From: JBGTIS01 sp041745535 | GTDB taxonomy: Bacteria; Bacteroidota; Bacteroidia; Cytophagales; Cyclobacteriaceae | Length of the DNA stretch: 6,079 bases | Reading direction: 5' to 3' | Assembly (NCBI GenBank): GCA_041745535.1 | Contig: JBGTIS010000140.1 | Location: 1 to 6,079, forward strand | Part shown: positions 5,816-6,079 of the stretch, one piece after another | How positions within the stretch are numbered: the first letter of the stretch is position 1 | How the letters are laid out: the number at the start of each line of letters is the position of its first letter | Program-made: the position numbers and the translations under genes | Notes under the pieces: model-generated | What the model saw: the letters and a program-made list of their open reading frames with translations, nothing else | Database searches by the model: none | What the model was told of the DNA's origin: nothing

Positions 5816-6079
5816 ATGAATATAAATTTTGCTAAGCGGATTTGGCCCCTCGCTTTTTTTCTGCCACTATTGCTTTTCTTCACGGCATGCGATACCAGAA
5901 AGCCTCAGCAGTTATTAGAAGCAGAACAACAGCTACCCGAACGCATCGATTTTAATTATCATGTAAAACCCATCTTGTCGGACAAGTGCTTTGCCTGCCA
6001 TGGGCCAGACGCGGCCAGCTTAAAGGCGGACCTCAGGCTGGATACCGAAGCGGGCGCACTGGCGGCACTGGGTGACGAC
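5816..6079 (+). CDS. Planctomycete-type cytochrome c (PSCyt1) lipoprotein, 3' end outside the window
   Basis: The frame is open from ATG 5816 to the window end, giving the first 88 residues. Residues 1-25 are a lipoprotein signal: charged KR at 7-8, hydrophobic PLAFFLPLLLFF, lipobox FTAC with C25. This points to an exported, membrane-anchored protein. A PSCyt1-type heme domain follows: FNYHVKPILSDKCFACHGPD, with the CxxCH heme site at C58-C61-H62, then the typical LKADLRLDTEAGAL. Family members usually continue with DUF1549 and DUF1553 domains, form proteins of roughly 700-1100 residues, and often sit beside a DUF1501 gene. Their exact substrate is not settled. It is a chromosomal housekeeping-type gene, GC-richer than the preceding spacer, and marks the downstream edge of the accessory region. 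Confidence 0.88.
   Translation, partial: MNINFAKRIWPLAFFLPLLLFFTACDTRKPQQLLEAEQQLPERIDFNYHVKPILSDKCFACHGPDAASLKADLRLDTEAGALAALGDD

Overview
The window looks like an accessory region of a Bacteroidota chromosome, most likely a Cytophagales-type bacterium. This is inferred from the style of the RHS protein (YYPFG and FNGKEKD motifs), a planctomycete-type cytochrome c lipoprotein, A/T-rich gene leaders without Shine-Dalgarno sequences, and a RAYT gene surrounded by its repeats. No RNA gene, CRISPR array or complete insertion sequence was recognised.

Layout. Bases 1-57 are a terminator-like hairpin that probably ends a gene lying upstream. Bases 90-1446 hold dispersed palindromes of about 20-25 bp (REP-like) around an intact REP-associated tyrosine transposase (RAYT, 585-1136). 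Two full inverted pairs (REPINs, about 95 bp each) follow the RAYT. Bases 1513-1806 encode a barstar-family immunity protein. Directly after its stop codon, in the same frame, the 3' part of an RHS/YD-repeat polymorphic toxin gene begins (1807-4128). That gene has lost its N-terminal part but keeps the conserved core end and a toxin tip of about 245 residues. A small lipoprotein gene (4125-4454) overlaps the toxin stop by 4 bp and is the likely immunity gene. Bases 4455-5092 hold two copies of a second, GC-rich palindrome family and no convincing gene. Bases 5093-5418 are three REPINs of the RAYT-linked family in a tandem array of 114-bp period, followed by two degenerate copies up to 5544. 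At 5816 a PSCyt1-type cytochrome c lipoprotein gene starts and runs off the window.

How it fits together. Two systems overlap here. The first is a RAYT and its REPIN family, whose copies lie on both sides of the second. The second is a piece of a polymorphic toxin locus: an orphan immunity gene (barstar), a displaced core-plus-tip module, and that module's immunity gene. Without a secretion signal or N-terminus, the RHS piece is best read as a stored or displaced cassette that could recombine into a full-length RHS gene elsewhere. The barstar and the lipoprotein would protect the cell from two different toxin tips. The most novel items are the REPIN family, whose two arms have diverged while each stays self-complementary, and the toxin tip with its BamE-like lipoprotein partner.
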